Of a stretch of DNA of 44,085 nt, positions 9,641-19,200 are shown piece after piece; the first letter of the stretch is position 1; every line of letters starts with the position of its first letter. A model generated the notes under the pieces. That model was not told the origin of the DNA. It searched no databases and was given only the letters and a program-made list of their open reading frames with translations. Origin of the DNA: Actinomadura rubrisoli (GTDB lineage Bacteria; Actinomycetota; Actinomycetes; Streptosporangiales; Streptosporangiaceae); assembly GCF_004349215.1 (NCBI RefSeq), contig NZ_SMKU01000033.1, forward strand, positions 1 through 44,085, read 5' to 3'. A program made the translations under genes and the position numbers.

Positions 9641-12600
9641 GGCGGATCCTCTCGGCCTCGGATGAAGGGTCGGCCTCGAACGAAGGGTCGGCCTCGAACG
9701 GAGGGAACGCCGGCGGCGCGGCCAGCGGCCCGGGGAAGCGTCCGAACGGGTGGGACGGCACCGGATCGGTCGGGTCGGGATGGACGTAGAACACGTGCCT
9801 GCTGTCCTGGAAGAAGAACGGGGCCCGGTGCGGATCCTTCAGCCGGTGCATCGGCCCGATGGCACGGTAGGGCGATTGGCCGGCGCGCAGGACCGTCAAT
9901 TCGTGGAACGGGTCGTCGCGGTAGCTGACGACGAGCGGACCCGAGGTGGAGAACTGCCGGTCGGCGGGGAATCCCGGCGAGCCGCCCGCGTCGTCCTGCT
10001 TGCGGACGGGCAGGCTGTGCGTGGTGTAGAGGCGGAAATGGGTGTTGCCCGTCCCGCCCGGGCTGGGATTCAGTACGATGATGCCGAGACTGTCGCGGAC
10101 CCCGGCGCTGTCGGTCTCGATGTCCGAGGCCAGGCGCAGCGCCAGCGGATCGCCGATCACGCTGAACTCGGCGCCCAGGTCGATCGGACGGTCGGGGTCG
10201 GACGTGCGCGGCGACTGCCACCGGCCGTTGTAGTACTCGCTCCAGAACAGGCTCACGGTCAGGGACGCCGTGGTGCGGAGGGTCAGGTCGCGCAGGGCCA
10301 GGTCCCCCAGCCGGGTCTGCTTCGGCGCGTTCGCGGCGAACTCACCGGGCTGCCTGCCGTCGGGCTGCTTGGACACCTTCAGCCAGAACAGCAGGAACCG
10401 GCCCTTCCAGATCACCGGGAGCACCGGGTCGTCCGGGACGTCGACGTTGACCCGCTCCCATGGCCGCCAGGTCCCGTCCAGGGTCCGGTGGAAGTAGGCG
10501 CGTTTCGCCCCGGAGGTGCGCCCGATGACGTGCACCACCGGATCGGGGACCCCGGTGCCCGCCGCGACGCGCTCGTCGACGTGCATGCCGGCGATCTCCA
10601 GGTTCGCCACCTCGTCCAGCCGCTCCAGGTAGTGCCCCAGAGCGGTGGCGGCCGCCTGGTCGGTGATGTCGGACTGGAGCAGCTCGGACTCCAGCTCGCG
10701 GAAGAACGGCGACTTGTCGTCGCGCAGGTCGGGGTCGAGCCAGTTCTCCGGGAAGAGGAACACCCTGCGGTTGGCCTCCCAGATCCGGTAGCGCTTCATC
10801 GCCTCCCAGCGCTGCGGGTCGACCGACTCCGGCGAGACCTCGGGTTCGAGGTTGAGCAGGAACCGCGCGACGAACAGCTGCACCGTCGAGATCGCCTGCG
10901 CGATGCGGGACGTCGTCATGCAGGGGTCCATCCGCACGTCGATGAGCAGCTTCTCGTAGAGCTGCTCGGGAGAGGTGAACCCGCCGGTGACCTCGTCGAC
11001 GTTCAGGTCGGGATCGGGGTTCTCCAGGTGCAGGACCCGCTCGACCAGTGCGTCGCGAGCGGCGCGGCGCAGCTCGTTGTGGACGGGGCGCACCGCCTCC
11101 GCCCACGCGTCGTCGTCGTAGCGCGCGCGGATGCCGTCCCGGACGTCGCGTACGTCCTGCGCCGATGGCGTGGTGCGGACGGCCCTGGCGAGCGTGCTCA
11201 CCGGAAGCGCGACCTTGCGCACCAGGTCCAGCACGCCGGCCACCCGCCACAGCCCGTCGAGCTTGCGCAGCGCGGCGCCGTCCGTCCCCAGGTGGGCGGC
11301 GGCATCGTCCACGATCGCCGGGGTGACGCCGCCGAGCGCCGCGACCACCTCGGACGGCGAGCCCGGCGCGGAGCCGTCGAGCAGATCGATGATCGCGGTG
11401 CCAGTGACCGCCCAGCGCTCGCACAGCCGCCGGTACCGGGCGAGGTCGGCGACGGCCCGCACCAGCGTCGGCGAGGCATCCGCGCCAGGGGCGGGCACCG
11501 CCGACAGCCAGCCGACGTCGCCGATCCGATGTTCGGGTGCGCGCGCAAAGAATTGCATCTCGCGGATCGAGAGCCCGAACGCGGCCGCCAGTTCGAGGGC
11601 CGCCAGCAGCCGCCGGTAGCCGCCGGTGAACGCCGCGACGGCATCCGCCGGGCAGCACACCGCACCGGGCAGCACCACCTGGGCGACCCCCTCGGCCCGC
11701 CACCGCAGGCTCAGCCGCGCGGTCAGCTCGGTGGCGGTCAGTTCGAGCCGCACCGGCCGGCCGGCGACGAGATCGACCGGCGCCGTCGTCGTCCAGGTCC
11801 CGCCCTCGCGGCGCAGGGACACCGCCCGGCCGTCGATCTGGAGGGTGACCGCGGAGCCGTCCGACTCGACCGACAGCGCGTAGGCGCCCGAGACCGCCGG
11901 GTCGACGTACGCGGCCCACACTCCGCTGAGCGCTCCGGCGGGTATCTCGGCCGCCTCCCGCAGACCGGCCGCACCCGGCCCGTAGTCGATCTCCGGCGCG
12001 AGCGAGATCCGCGCCGGGTCGCCGGCGGATGGGCCGGCCACCGGGCCCGCCCAGAAGCGCACGCTCAGGCCGGTGGCGGTCACGGCGGCCAGGTCGTCAC
12101 CCACCGACCGCGGCACCTCCGACCCCGGCATGGCGGAGGCGTCCCCGACCAGGGCCGCGACGGCCTCGGGATCCGTGCCGGTCGCGGCGCCGAGCACCTC
12201 CCCGAGCCGGCGGCTTCGCAGGGCGGGGCGCAGATCGTCCAGCAGCGCCGTCCCCAGGGCCGCCCGCCGTGCCTCGCCGCCCGGATCGGCGGGGTCGTCG
12301 GGCGTGGCGGCCCAGACCCGCCAGCGCTCCGCCAGGACCGGGTGGGCGCGCAGCAGCGGCAGATATTCGGCCTGCCCGGCGTTGACCAGCCGCGCGACGG
12401 CCTCGGCCAGGCCCACCGGCAGGTCCGGCAGGGCCGTCACCGCGGCGGCGGCCTCAGGGGGCAGGACGCCGCGATGGATCAGCAGCGACCGGGCCGCGTC
12501 GTAGGAGAGCCGCGGCGCGGCCGCCAGCACCGGCTCCGCGAGAGACGCCTGGTCCTGGTTGTAGGCGGTCGTGTACGTCGAGGCCCCCGCGAGCAGGCCG

Positions 12601-15600
12601 AGGAACGCGTCGCTGACCTCCGGCGCGAACACCGACGTCAGGACGGTCCGCAGCGCCGCCTCGCTCCACTGCCCGCCGCCCGGTGCGCGGGGGTCGGCGA
12701 GCGCGGTGCGGACCGAGCGGAGGACCGGCATGATCGCCGCGTCCGGGCTGGCGTCCGTGCCGAGCGCCAGCGCCACGAGGCGCGCGAGCGGGAGGCCGGA
12801 GTCCCGGATCGGCTGGACGAGGCGTATCAGCTTCAGGAAGTCGGGGTCGGGCCCGTCCAGCGGATCGAAGGGCCGCCAGCCGGTCGCCTCGATCAGGCCG
12901 ACCAGTTCGGTCACCCCCACGCGCAGGACGCGGGCCAGGTAGCCGTAGCGGAACAGGAGGCTGATCGAGGCGACCGACAGCGGTGTGGCCGGGCCGACCC
13001 CCGCCGCGCGCACGACGGCGGCGAACTCATCGGCGGTGAGCTTCAGCGCCGCTTGCAGGGCCGGGGCGTGGTCGAGCAGCGTCGCGTCCGGTCGCGCGGG
13101 CGGGCTGCCGTCCGCGCCGGGACCGAACACCGGATCCGCCCCGAGCAGCGTGGACGTCAGGAACAGCCTGCGGTACGGGGCGTCGGGGCCGCGCTCGCCC
13201 AGCGGCGCGAAGCAGCCGAGCAGCCAGGGCAGGTCGGCCTCGGCGTCGAGCCCGAGCAGGTCCACCGCGCTCAGCAGGTGCCCGAGCCGGACCAGGACGG
13301 TGTCGAAGCCGGTGTCGAGGCCGCGCCGGACCTCGTCGCTGGACGCCGTGACCGGAATCGGGTCGGGCCAGAGCGCGGCGACCACGTCATCGGTGCGCTC
13401 GATGCTCCAGCCGAGCCGGGAGCGCAGGCGGACGAACCGCGCGATTGCGAGCAGGTCGACCGCCCGGAGCCGGTTGCGCGCCGGGTCGGGCAGCGCCCGT
13501 CTCAGCTCCAGCGACGCGAAGGCGCCGGTCGAGTCCCCGGCCGGTGGCTCCGTCCCGCTGGGGTCGGTGAGCACGACGATGCTCATGATCCGGTCGTGCC
13601 GGGCCGCGAGCCACGCGACGACGTCCCCGCCGAACGGCGCGGTGTCCAGGCCCGGGCGCAGCATCGCCTGGAACTGCGCGTGCGAGATCGTCCCGGCGCG
13701 CAGCCCCTGGATCGCGGGAAGGCCGACGCCAAGGGCGCTGAGCGGAACCAGCAGGTCGGCCCCCGGATTGACGAACCGCGTCCGGACCAGGCTTACCAGC
13801 TCCGCCGGGGTGAGACCGAGGCGGCGGGCGAGCCGTCGGGCGTTGCCCACGCCGTCCACGAGCTGCGCCTCCGTCACCCGCGCGGGGTCGTCGCCGTAGA
13901 GGGCCTGCGGCGTCACCCCGGGCCCGCACAGCAGGTCCCGCTCGGCGGGGCTGACGCCCACCCGTTCCCGGACGACGTCGCTCCACGATCGGCCGTTGGC
14001 GTCGTCGGCGGCGAGCACCGCCATCGCGCCGTCCAGCGTCAGCTCCGCCCGGGCCAGGTAGGCGCGCAGGGCGGCCAGGCGCTGGTCCCACGGCAGCAGG
14101 AGCGGATAGGACGCGGCGCGCAGGGCCGTGTAGGCGGCCTCGTCCACGAACTGCGGCGACGCGAGCAGCTCGGCCGTGCCGGTGCCCGGCGCCACGTCAT
14201 GGCCCTGGTACCCCTCGATCGAGGCGTGGACGACGACGTGCTCCAGGATCTCGTTCACCAGATCGACGTACGGCAGCTCGACCTCGGTGTTCTCACAGCT
14301 CAGCGCGATGTGCTGCAGATCCGGACGGCGCTGCAGAAGCACGTCGAGCGGCTTGCGGCCGCCCGCCGCGACGGGTTCGACGTCGAGGAACTCCAGCAGA
14401 TCGACCAGGTAGGCGGCCGGGCTCAGGACCGACTCGCAGTGCTCGCAGGCGCCGGTGTCGCCCGGCCCGAACAGCGTCTCCAGGTTCGGCAGCCTGCGCA
14501 CGGCCGCCAAGCCCGCAGCCCCGGCGGCGGCCCCGGCCACGCTCTCGGCCGCGGCACGGGCCCGAGCCCCCGGACCGGTCGCGGCGGCCGGTCCGCCGCG
14601 CGGCACCGCGAACACCTCGGGCGCGGCCCTGCCCACCAGGTAGCTGGTGGCCGTGGCGAGAGCGGCGCTGTGGATCTGATCGCCGCGCCGGAAGGTCTCC
14701 CGGGCGACGTCCTCGCCGCCGAGCGCGGACCCGAACCGCGCGACGAACGCCGCCTCACCGTGCAGGGCCACCGCACGGGCGGAGCCGATCCCGAGCGTCC
14801 GCAGCCCGCGTACCGCCTCCGGTGTCGGGGCGACGGCCACGATCCGCTGCAACGCGGCGACCTCGTCCCGGACGGGCGGCGCGAGATCGATCGACCGCGC
14901 GCCGAGGTAGTCATCGATGGGGTGCAGGGCCAGCTCGAACCGGTCGTGGTGTTCGGCGAGGAAGCCGGCCACCGCGCGATCGGTCCCCGCCGGGCCGCCG
15001 ACCGGGATCGTCCCTTCGGCCACCTCGGCGCCCAGCACGGCGGTGGGATGGCGCAGCCGCAGCTCCTCGGCCAGGATCGCCGCGTAGGCGTCCCGCCGGG
15101 CGTCCTCGTTCCCGCCCGGGACGTCGTCCGGAACGGGGACGTCGTCCGGAACCGGGACGTCGGCGGTGAGGTCCCGTCGCCATCGCTCCGCGCGGTGGTA
15201 GCCGGCCGCCGCGAGATCGCCGACCCGGGACGGGGCCGGACCGTCGTGGAGTTTGGCGATCAGGGGCGCGTTGTTGCGCGTCAGGCCCGCCAGCGCGCCG
15301 TCGAGCTCCAGGCGAGCGGCGCTGCCCGGGAACTCCTCTCGCACCCGCGACCACAGCGTCTCGGGCGCGTCGCGGTGCTCGCGGTAGATCTGGGCGAAGC
15401 GGTGCCGGTCGGCCTCGTCGGGCAGGGCCGCGCGCAGCAGATCGTCCAGGCGCCCGTCGCCCGCCCCGCCCGGCAGATCGAGGACGGCCCGGCCGGCGAG
15501 ATCGCGCACCGCGTCGAGGCTCGCGGGGACCTCCGCCACCAGCTCCGGCGCGATGATCCCCTGCTCGGCGGCGCGGGCCCAGACCGTCTCGATCACCCGG

Positions 15601-16238
15601 GCCGGTGCGAGTGCCCACAGCCGCGGGCCCGCGGGCAGCCCGGCCCGGTAGAGCGCGTAGTGCAGCGGCGCGGGGATCCCGGTGCTCGCGGCTTCGCGAT
15701 CGGCGAGCGAGGCCATGGCGACGGCCCGGGCGTCCCATCCGCTCTTGGCGGCCGCGAACGTCACGTCCCGGCGTTCGGCGTTCTCCACGAATCCGGCCAG
15801 CCCGATCGTGTTCTCGCCCGCGTCGGCCAGCCCGCGGGCGATGTCGCCGACGAGGCGGCTGTGCTCGTCGAGGACGGGCACAGCGTCCGCCGGGAGTACG
15901 ACGTCGACCCGTTCACGCGGGCCCGCGTCGAAGAGCGGCGCGGAACGGGCGAGCACGTCACGTTCCACCGCGGGGTCGTCGCCGGACGTCCGGACGACCT
16001 TGACGACGAGATCCAGGCTCGCGCCCGGGCTCGACCGGACCGGCTCCGGATCGTAGGCCAGCGCGAACGCGCCGTCCGGCCGCACCTCGGCCGTGCCGAT
16101 CGGGTGCTCGCCGCCCAGCCGCAGGTCGACGACCTCCACGGCGACGCCCGCGGTGACGGGGACCCCCGCGTCGTCGCGCACCGTCCCGCCGATGTGGAAC
16201 CCCGCCCCCGCCGCATCGGACGCCGTCACAGAATCCAC
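9540..16238 (-). CDS. Tc toxin subunit A, N-terminal part (VRP1 shell, PA14-like insert, neuraminidase-like domain)
   Basis: The protein has 2232 aa. Residues about 12-115 look like a transthyretin/carboxypeptidase-regulatory type beta domain (HIGGTVRDDAGVPV...). The family signature SPAAYLVDLLEFLDVEP lies at about residue 603, followed by KPLDVLLQRRPDLQHIALSC and ELPYVDLVNEILE, typical of the Salmonella virulence plasmid A (VRP1)/TcA shell. Residues about 1390-1530 resemble a PA14 domain (SGVWAAYVDPAVSGAYAL). From about 1775 comes the neuraminidase-like domain of TcA (FVARFLLNLEPEVSPESVDP, then KRYRIWEANRRVFLFPENW), ending near PFFFQDSRHVFYVHPDP, the point where single-chain TcA proteins run into the C-terminal half. 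The GTG start 39 bp after the TcB-TcC gene lacks a clear ribosome-binding site. The last 33 residues overlap the next gene out of frame and look like chance coding. Confidence 0.92.
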   Translation of the reverse strand: MDSVTASDAAGAGFHIGGTVRDDAGVPVTAGVAVEVVDLRLGGEHPIGTAEVRPDGAFALAYDPEPVRSSPGASLDLVVKVVRTSGDDPAVERDVLARSAPLFDAGPRERVDVVLPADAVPVLDEHSRLVGDIARGLADAGENTIGLAGFVENAERRDVTFAAAKSGWDARAVAMASLADREAASTGIPAPLHYALYRAGLPAGPRLWALAPARVIETVWARAAEQGIIAPELVAEVPASLDAVRDLAGRAVLDLPGGAGDGRLDDLLRAALPDEADRHRFAQIYREHRDAPETLWSRVREEFPGSAARLELDGALAGLTRNNAPLIAKLHDGPAPSRVGDLAAAGYHRAERWRRDLTADVPVPDDVPVPDDVPGGNEDARRDAYAAILAEELRLRHPTAVLGAEVAEGTIPVGGPAGTDRAVAGFLAEHHDRFELALHPIDDYLGARSIDLAPPVRDEVAALQRIVAVAPTPEAVRGLRTLGIGSARAVALHGEAAFVARFGSALGGEDVARETFRRGDQIHSAALATATSYLVGRAAPEVFAVPRGGPAAATGPGARARAAAESVAGAAAGAAGLAAVRRLPNLETLFGPGDTGACEHCESVLSPAAYLVDLLEFLDVEPVAAGGRKPLDVLLQRRPDLQHIALSCENTEVELPYVDLVNEILEHVVVHASIEGYQGHDVAPGTGTAELLASPQFVDEAAYTALRAASYPLLLPWDQRLAALRAYLARAELTLDGAMAVLAADDANGRSWSDVVRERVGVSPAERDLLCGPGVTPQALYGDDPARVTEAQLVDGVGNARRLARRLGLTPAELVSLVRTRFVNPGADLLVPLSALGVGLPAIQGLRAGTISHAQFQAMLRPGLDTAPFGGDVVAWLAARHDRIMSIVVLTDPSGTEPPAGDSTGAFASLELRRALPDPARNRLRAVDLLAIARFVRLRSRLGWSIERTDDVVAALWPDPIPVTASSDEVRRGLDTGFDTVLVRLGHLLSAVDLLGLDAEADLPWLLGCFAPLGERGPDAPYRRLFLTSTLLGADPVFGPGADGSPPARPDATLLDHAPALQAALKLTADEFAAVVRAAGVGPATPLSVASISLLFRYGYLARVLRVGVTELVGLIEATGWRPFDPLDGPDPDFLKLIRLVQPIRDSGLPLARLVALALGTDASPDAAIMPVLRSVRTALADPRAPGGGQWSEAALRTVLTSVFAPEVSDAFLGLLAGASTYTTAYNQDQASLAEPVLAAAPRLSYDAARSLLIHRGVLPPEAAAAVTALPDLPVGLAEAVARLVNAGQAEYLPLLRAHPVLAERWRVWAATPDDPADPGGEARRAALGTALLDDLRPALRSRRLGEVLGAATGTDPEAVAALVGDASAMPGSEVPRSVGDDLAAVTATGLSVRFWAGPVAGPSAGDPARISLAPEIDYGPGAAGLREAAEIPAGALSGVWAAYVDPAVSGAYALSVESDGSAVTLQIDGRAVSLRREGGTWTTTAPVDLVAGRPVRLELTATELTARLSLRWRAEGVAQVVLPGAVCCPADAVAAFTGGYRRLLAALELAAAFGLSIREMQFFARAPEHRIGDVGWLSAVPAPGADASPTLVRAVADLARYRRLCERWAVTGTAIIDLLDGSAPGSPSEVVAALGGVTPAIVDDAAAHLGTDGAALRKLDGLWRVAGVLDLVRKVALPVSTLARAVRTTPSAQDVRDVRDGIRARYDDDAWAEAVRPVHNELRRAARDALVERVLHLENPDPDLNVDEVTGGFTSPEQLYEKLLIDVRMDPCMTTSRIAQAISTVQLFVARFLLNLEPEVSPESVDPQRWEAMKRYRIWEANRRVFLFPENWLDPDLRDDKSPFFRELESELLQSDITDQAAATALGHYLERLDEVANLEIAGMHVDERVAAGTGVPDPVVHVIGRTSGAKRAYFHRTLDGTWRPWERVNVDVPDDPVLPVIWKGRFLLFWLKVSKQPDGRQPGEFAANAPKQTRLGDLALRDLTLRTTASLTVSLFWSEYYNGRWQSPRTSDPDRPIDLGAEFSVIGDPLALRLASDIETDSAGVRDSLGIIVLNPSPGGTGNTHFRLYTTHSLPVRKQDDAGGSPGFPADRQFSTSGPLVVSYRDDPFHELTVLRAGQSPYRAIGPMHRLKDPHRAPFFFQDSRHVFYVHPDPTDPVPSHPFGRFPGPLAAPPAFPPFEADPSFEADPSSEAERIRHGRHEILRVPEPLPSVRGDAGGTAEPTVGGRPA
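9652..9705. repeat. Three tandem 18-bp repeats
   Basis: Three consecutive 18-bp units starting TCGGCCTCG (9652, 9670, 9688) differ by only a few bases. In the TcA N-terminal frame they encode the repeated peptide FEADPS near the C-terminus. They lie directly upstream of the start of the TcA C-terminal gene. The unit length is a multiple of three, so copy-number change would not shift the frame. Confidence 0.9.
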
Positions 16239-16277
16239 CGCCGCATTTCGTCAGAACGTAGATCCATGAGAAGCGCC

Positions 16278-19200
16278 CTAATCGGTAAGCCACCCGGCGA
16301 TCTTCCAGCCGAGGGTCTGGGTATGTGCGGGCTTGCTGGGGTCGGCCCAGATCTTGGAGACGAGATTGTCCTGTGCGGTCAGCGCGTCCCCGATGATCCG
16401 GCCCGGGGAGATCTCCGTTCCCAGGTATTTCTTCGAAAGAGCGGCGCTCCCTTCCTGGAGCGCCACCCCGGTCGCCGCGCCGAGCGCGAAAGCGCCGACA
16501 ACGTGGGGAGCGGCCGCTATGCCTTCGGCGACTCCCATGCCTCCCACGCCGGCGCCGAGGCCGATTCCGCTTGAGGAGACCCCCGTCACGAGGCCCGCCC
16601 CGCCTGCCGCGATCTCCGTGGCCGACGTCGCGACGCCGGCGCCGCTCGCCACCGCGCGCCCGTATTCGTGCGCCTTCAAATCCGCTTTCAAGTCCTTGAG
16701 GGCGAGGAGCCCGGTCACCACGGTCAGAGTTCCCCTTCCCAGCCCCCGGACGAGGGCCGGATCGGCACTGCCGCGCATGCCGACCCGGTCGACGATCGGC
16801 GATCGGGTACTCGGGCTTTTCGGGAGCGGGGCGCCGGTCGGACGCGACGCGGGCGACACGTGTTGCCGAGATGTCGCAGCGGGAGCCGCGGCACCCGGGT
16901 CGTGGCCCTTTGTCGTGCGGGCGTAGCCCCTGTTCTTTATGCCTTCGGCGATCCCTTTCCGGATCTTGCCGACCAGGCTTCGGATCGAGCCGGACCCCTT
17001 GACGTTCTCCGGCCCTCTCTGCGGTCGCACATATACCGTTTCCCCCGGTCGCGTGGTCGCGGCCTCGCTTCCATACTCATGGGCAAGCTGTGCCTCCTTG
17101 CCCGGCCGCCCCGTTGCCGTGTGATAGAACGACTGAGCCTTTTCCCGCATCTTCTGGGTTATCCCGGACGTCTTCTCGGTGGCGACCACCTTGATGCGAA
17201 GGAGAAACTCCGGCGGAAGCAGCTCGCCCGCTCGCACACCCTGCCCCGGTTCGGCCGCGAATCCGGTTGGATCCACCATCATCGCCGGGTTTCCATGCGC
17301 GTACTGGAAAAGGTTCGCCCCGTCGATCAGCCCGCCGGGATCCGGGGAACACCAGCGACCGATCCACGGAGCGTAGTAGCGGGCGCCGAAGTGATAGAGG
17401 CCGCTTTCTTCATCACGTTCCCTGCCGGTGTAGCGGTAACGCTTGGGAGTTTCCGTTTCGCTGCGGCTCGCGGAGTAGGCGGTGGTGCCGTACGGATGGT
17501 ATTCCTCGTAGGAGATGATCTGGGCGTCGGCGTCGAGTTCCAGGACGACCGAACCGAGATGGTTTCCGAGCTGGAAGCGGACGAGCCGCACCGGCGAGGG
17601 GTCCGCGCCGACGAGATGCGTGCGGCTTTCGATGGTCGCGACGCGGGACGAGTCGTCCATCAAATGGAGCGTCTGGCGTTCCAGCGTGAGGGAACCGGCC
17701 GTTCGGACCCGGAACACCTCAAGGCCGCCCAGGTAGATCCGTTCTTCGATCAGCCCGGGTGCCTTCTCGCGGACTTTGCGCACCCGCTGCCCGGCGACGT
17801 CATAAGTGTAGAAAGCCCGTGCGCCGCCACCGACGTCCACGCTGCGGAGCCGGTCGTCGTCGTCCCATTCGAGCGAGGTCAGATGCGGCAGCGCGGTCAT
17901 GTTGCCATGGGCGTCGTGCTGGTACTTGGCGCTGTATCCGGGCGCGGTCACATAGTCGGGCAGGTCTTTCGGGTCGCCCGGGAGGCTGGTGGCCATCAGG
18001 CGATTGCTGTCGACCGCGTATTGGTAGCGGCGATGCCAGACGACCGCGCCGGGCGAGTCGAGAATAGGGCCCTCGTGGTGGCGTATGCCGAGGATGTTGC
18101 CGACGCTGTCGTAGGTGTAGGTCTCTATGTAGTTGCGCAGCGCCTGACCGTCGTTGGGCAGCGTCCGCACCGTCCACGGGTCGGGGTCGTGGCCGACCTG
18201 CCGGTCTCCGCCGCGGTGCTCCCGGCCGCGAGCCGCAACGAGCCGGTAGACGGCGTCGTAGCGGTATTCACCGCCGGGGGCGACGACCTGCTGATCGTGG
18301 AACACCAGGTCGTTGGCGCCGTCGCGGATGCTGGTGATGTTGCCGACCGGGTCGTGGTCGTAGGTCAGGTCTTGCAGGAGGTCGCCGCCGCGCCGTGTGG
18401 TGAGGCGCCGCAGGCGGAACGTGAGCGGGTCGTGGTCGTAGGCGGTCCGGACGCCGTTGCCGTACTCGACGAGCACGCGCTGGCCGCGCGCGTTGTAGTC
18501 GATGTTGCCGACGATGCGCTGGGTGGCACTGTCCGGATCGAGCGGCGCGGACGGCTCGTCCGGCTGGTCGAGCCAGGCGTCCATCCGTTCGAGCAGCCCG
18601 GCCTCGTTGTAGCCGGGCCGGGTGACGCTGACGGTCGTGTCCGGCCGGTTCGAATGCGGAGCCACCTCCTGGACAGGACGGTTGAGCGCGTCGTAGACGG
18701 TGGCGCCGGTGAAGGCCTCCGTCTCCAGGAGGGCGTCAACGGCGGGATCGGACTCGTCCGGCCAGTCGATCTCGGACCGGTGGTCGGACAGGAGCCTGCG
18801 GGTGCCGCGCAACAGATTGCCCTTGAAGTCGTACGCCTCGCTGACGAGGAGGCCCGAGCCGTCGAAGACCTTGTGCACGCGGCCCCGATGGTTCGCGCCT
18901 TCGCCGATGGCCTCGCCGTAGACGGTCCGCTGGACGCAACGCTCGCCCTCCGCGTCGGTCACGAAGACGGCCAGAAGACGGCGCAGCTCGTCATAGCTCA
19001 TGCGCCGTTGGAAGCCGCGGCCGTCCCAGGACCGGATCGGCTTGCCGGTCACGTCGGGGAGCGTCCACCGTTCGCCGGCGTCGGGGCTGCGGGTGCATAC
19101 AGAGTTCCCCGCCATGTCGAAGTCGCCGCGCATCACCGCGATGCCGCGAGCGTCGGTGACCGCACGCCGGTTGCCCTCGATGTCCAGGTCCACCCGGGTG

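Noticed and set aside
9540..16238. Annotation of TcA-N as a neuraminidase enzyme
   Set aside because: The neuraminidase-like domain of TcA proteins is structural; no sialidase catalytic or Asp-box signature is visible.
6731..16574. Very long open frames on the plus strand opposite the tc genes, some over 2000 codons
   Set aside because: They are mirror frames of GC-rich minus-strand genes: composition is Arg/Gly/Ala-dominated, no domain is visible, and the opposite strand has clear Tc domains throughout.
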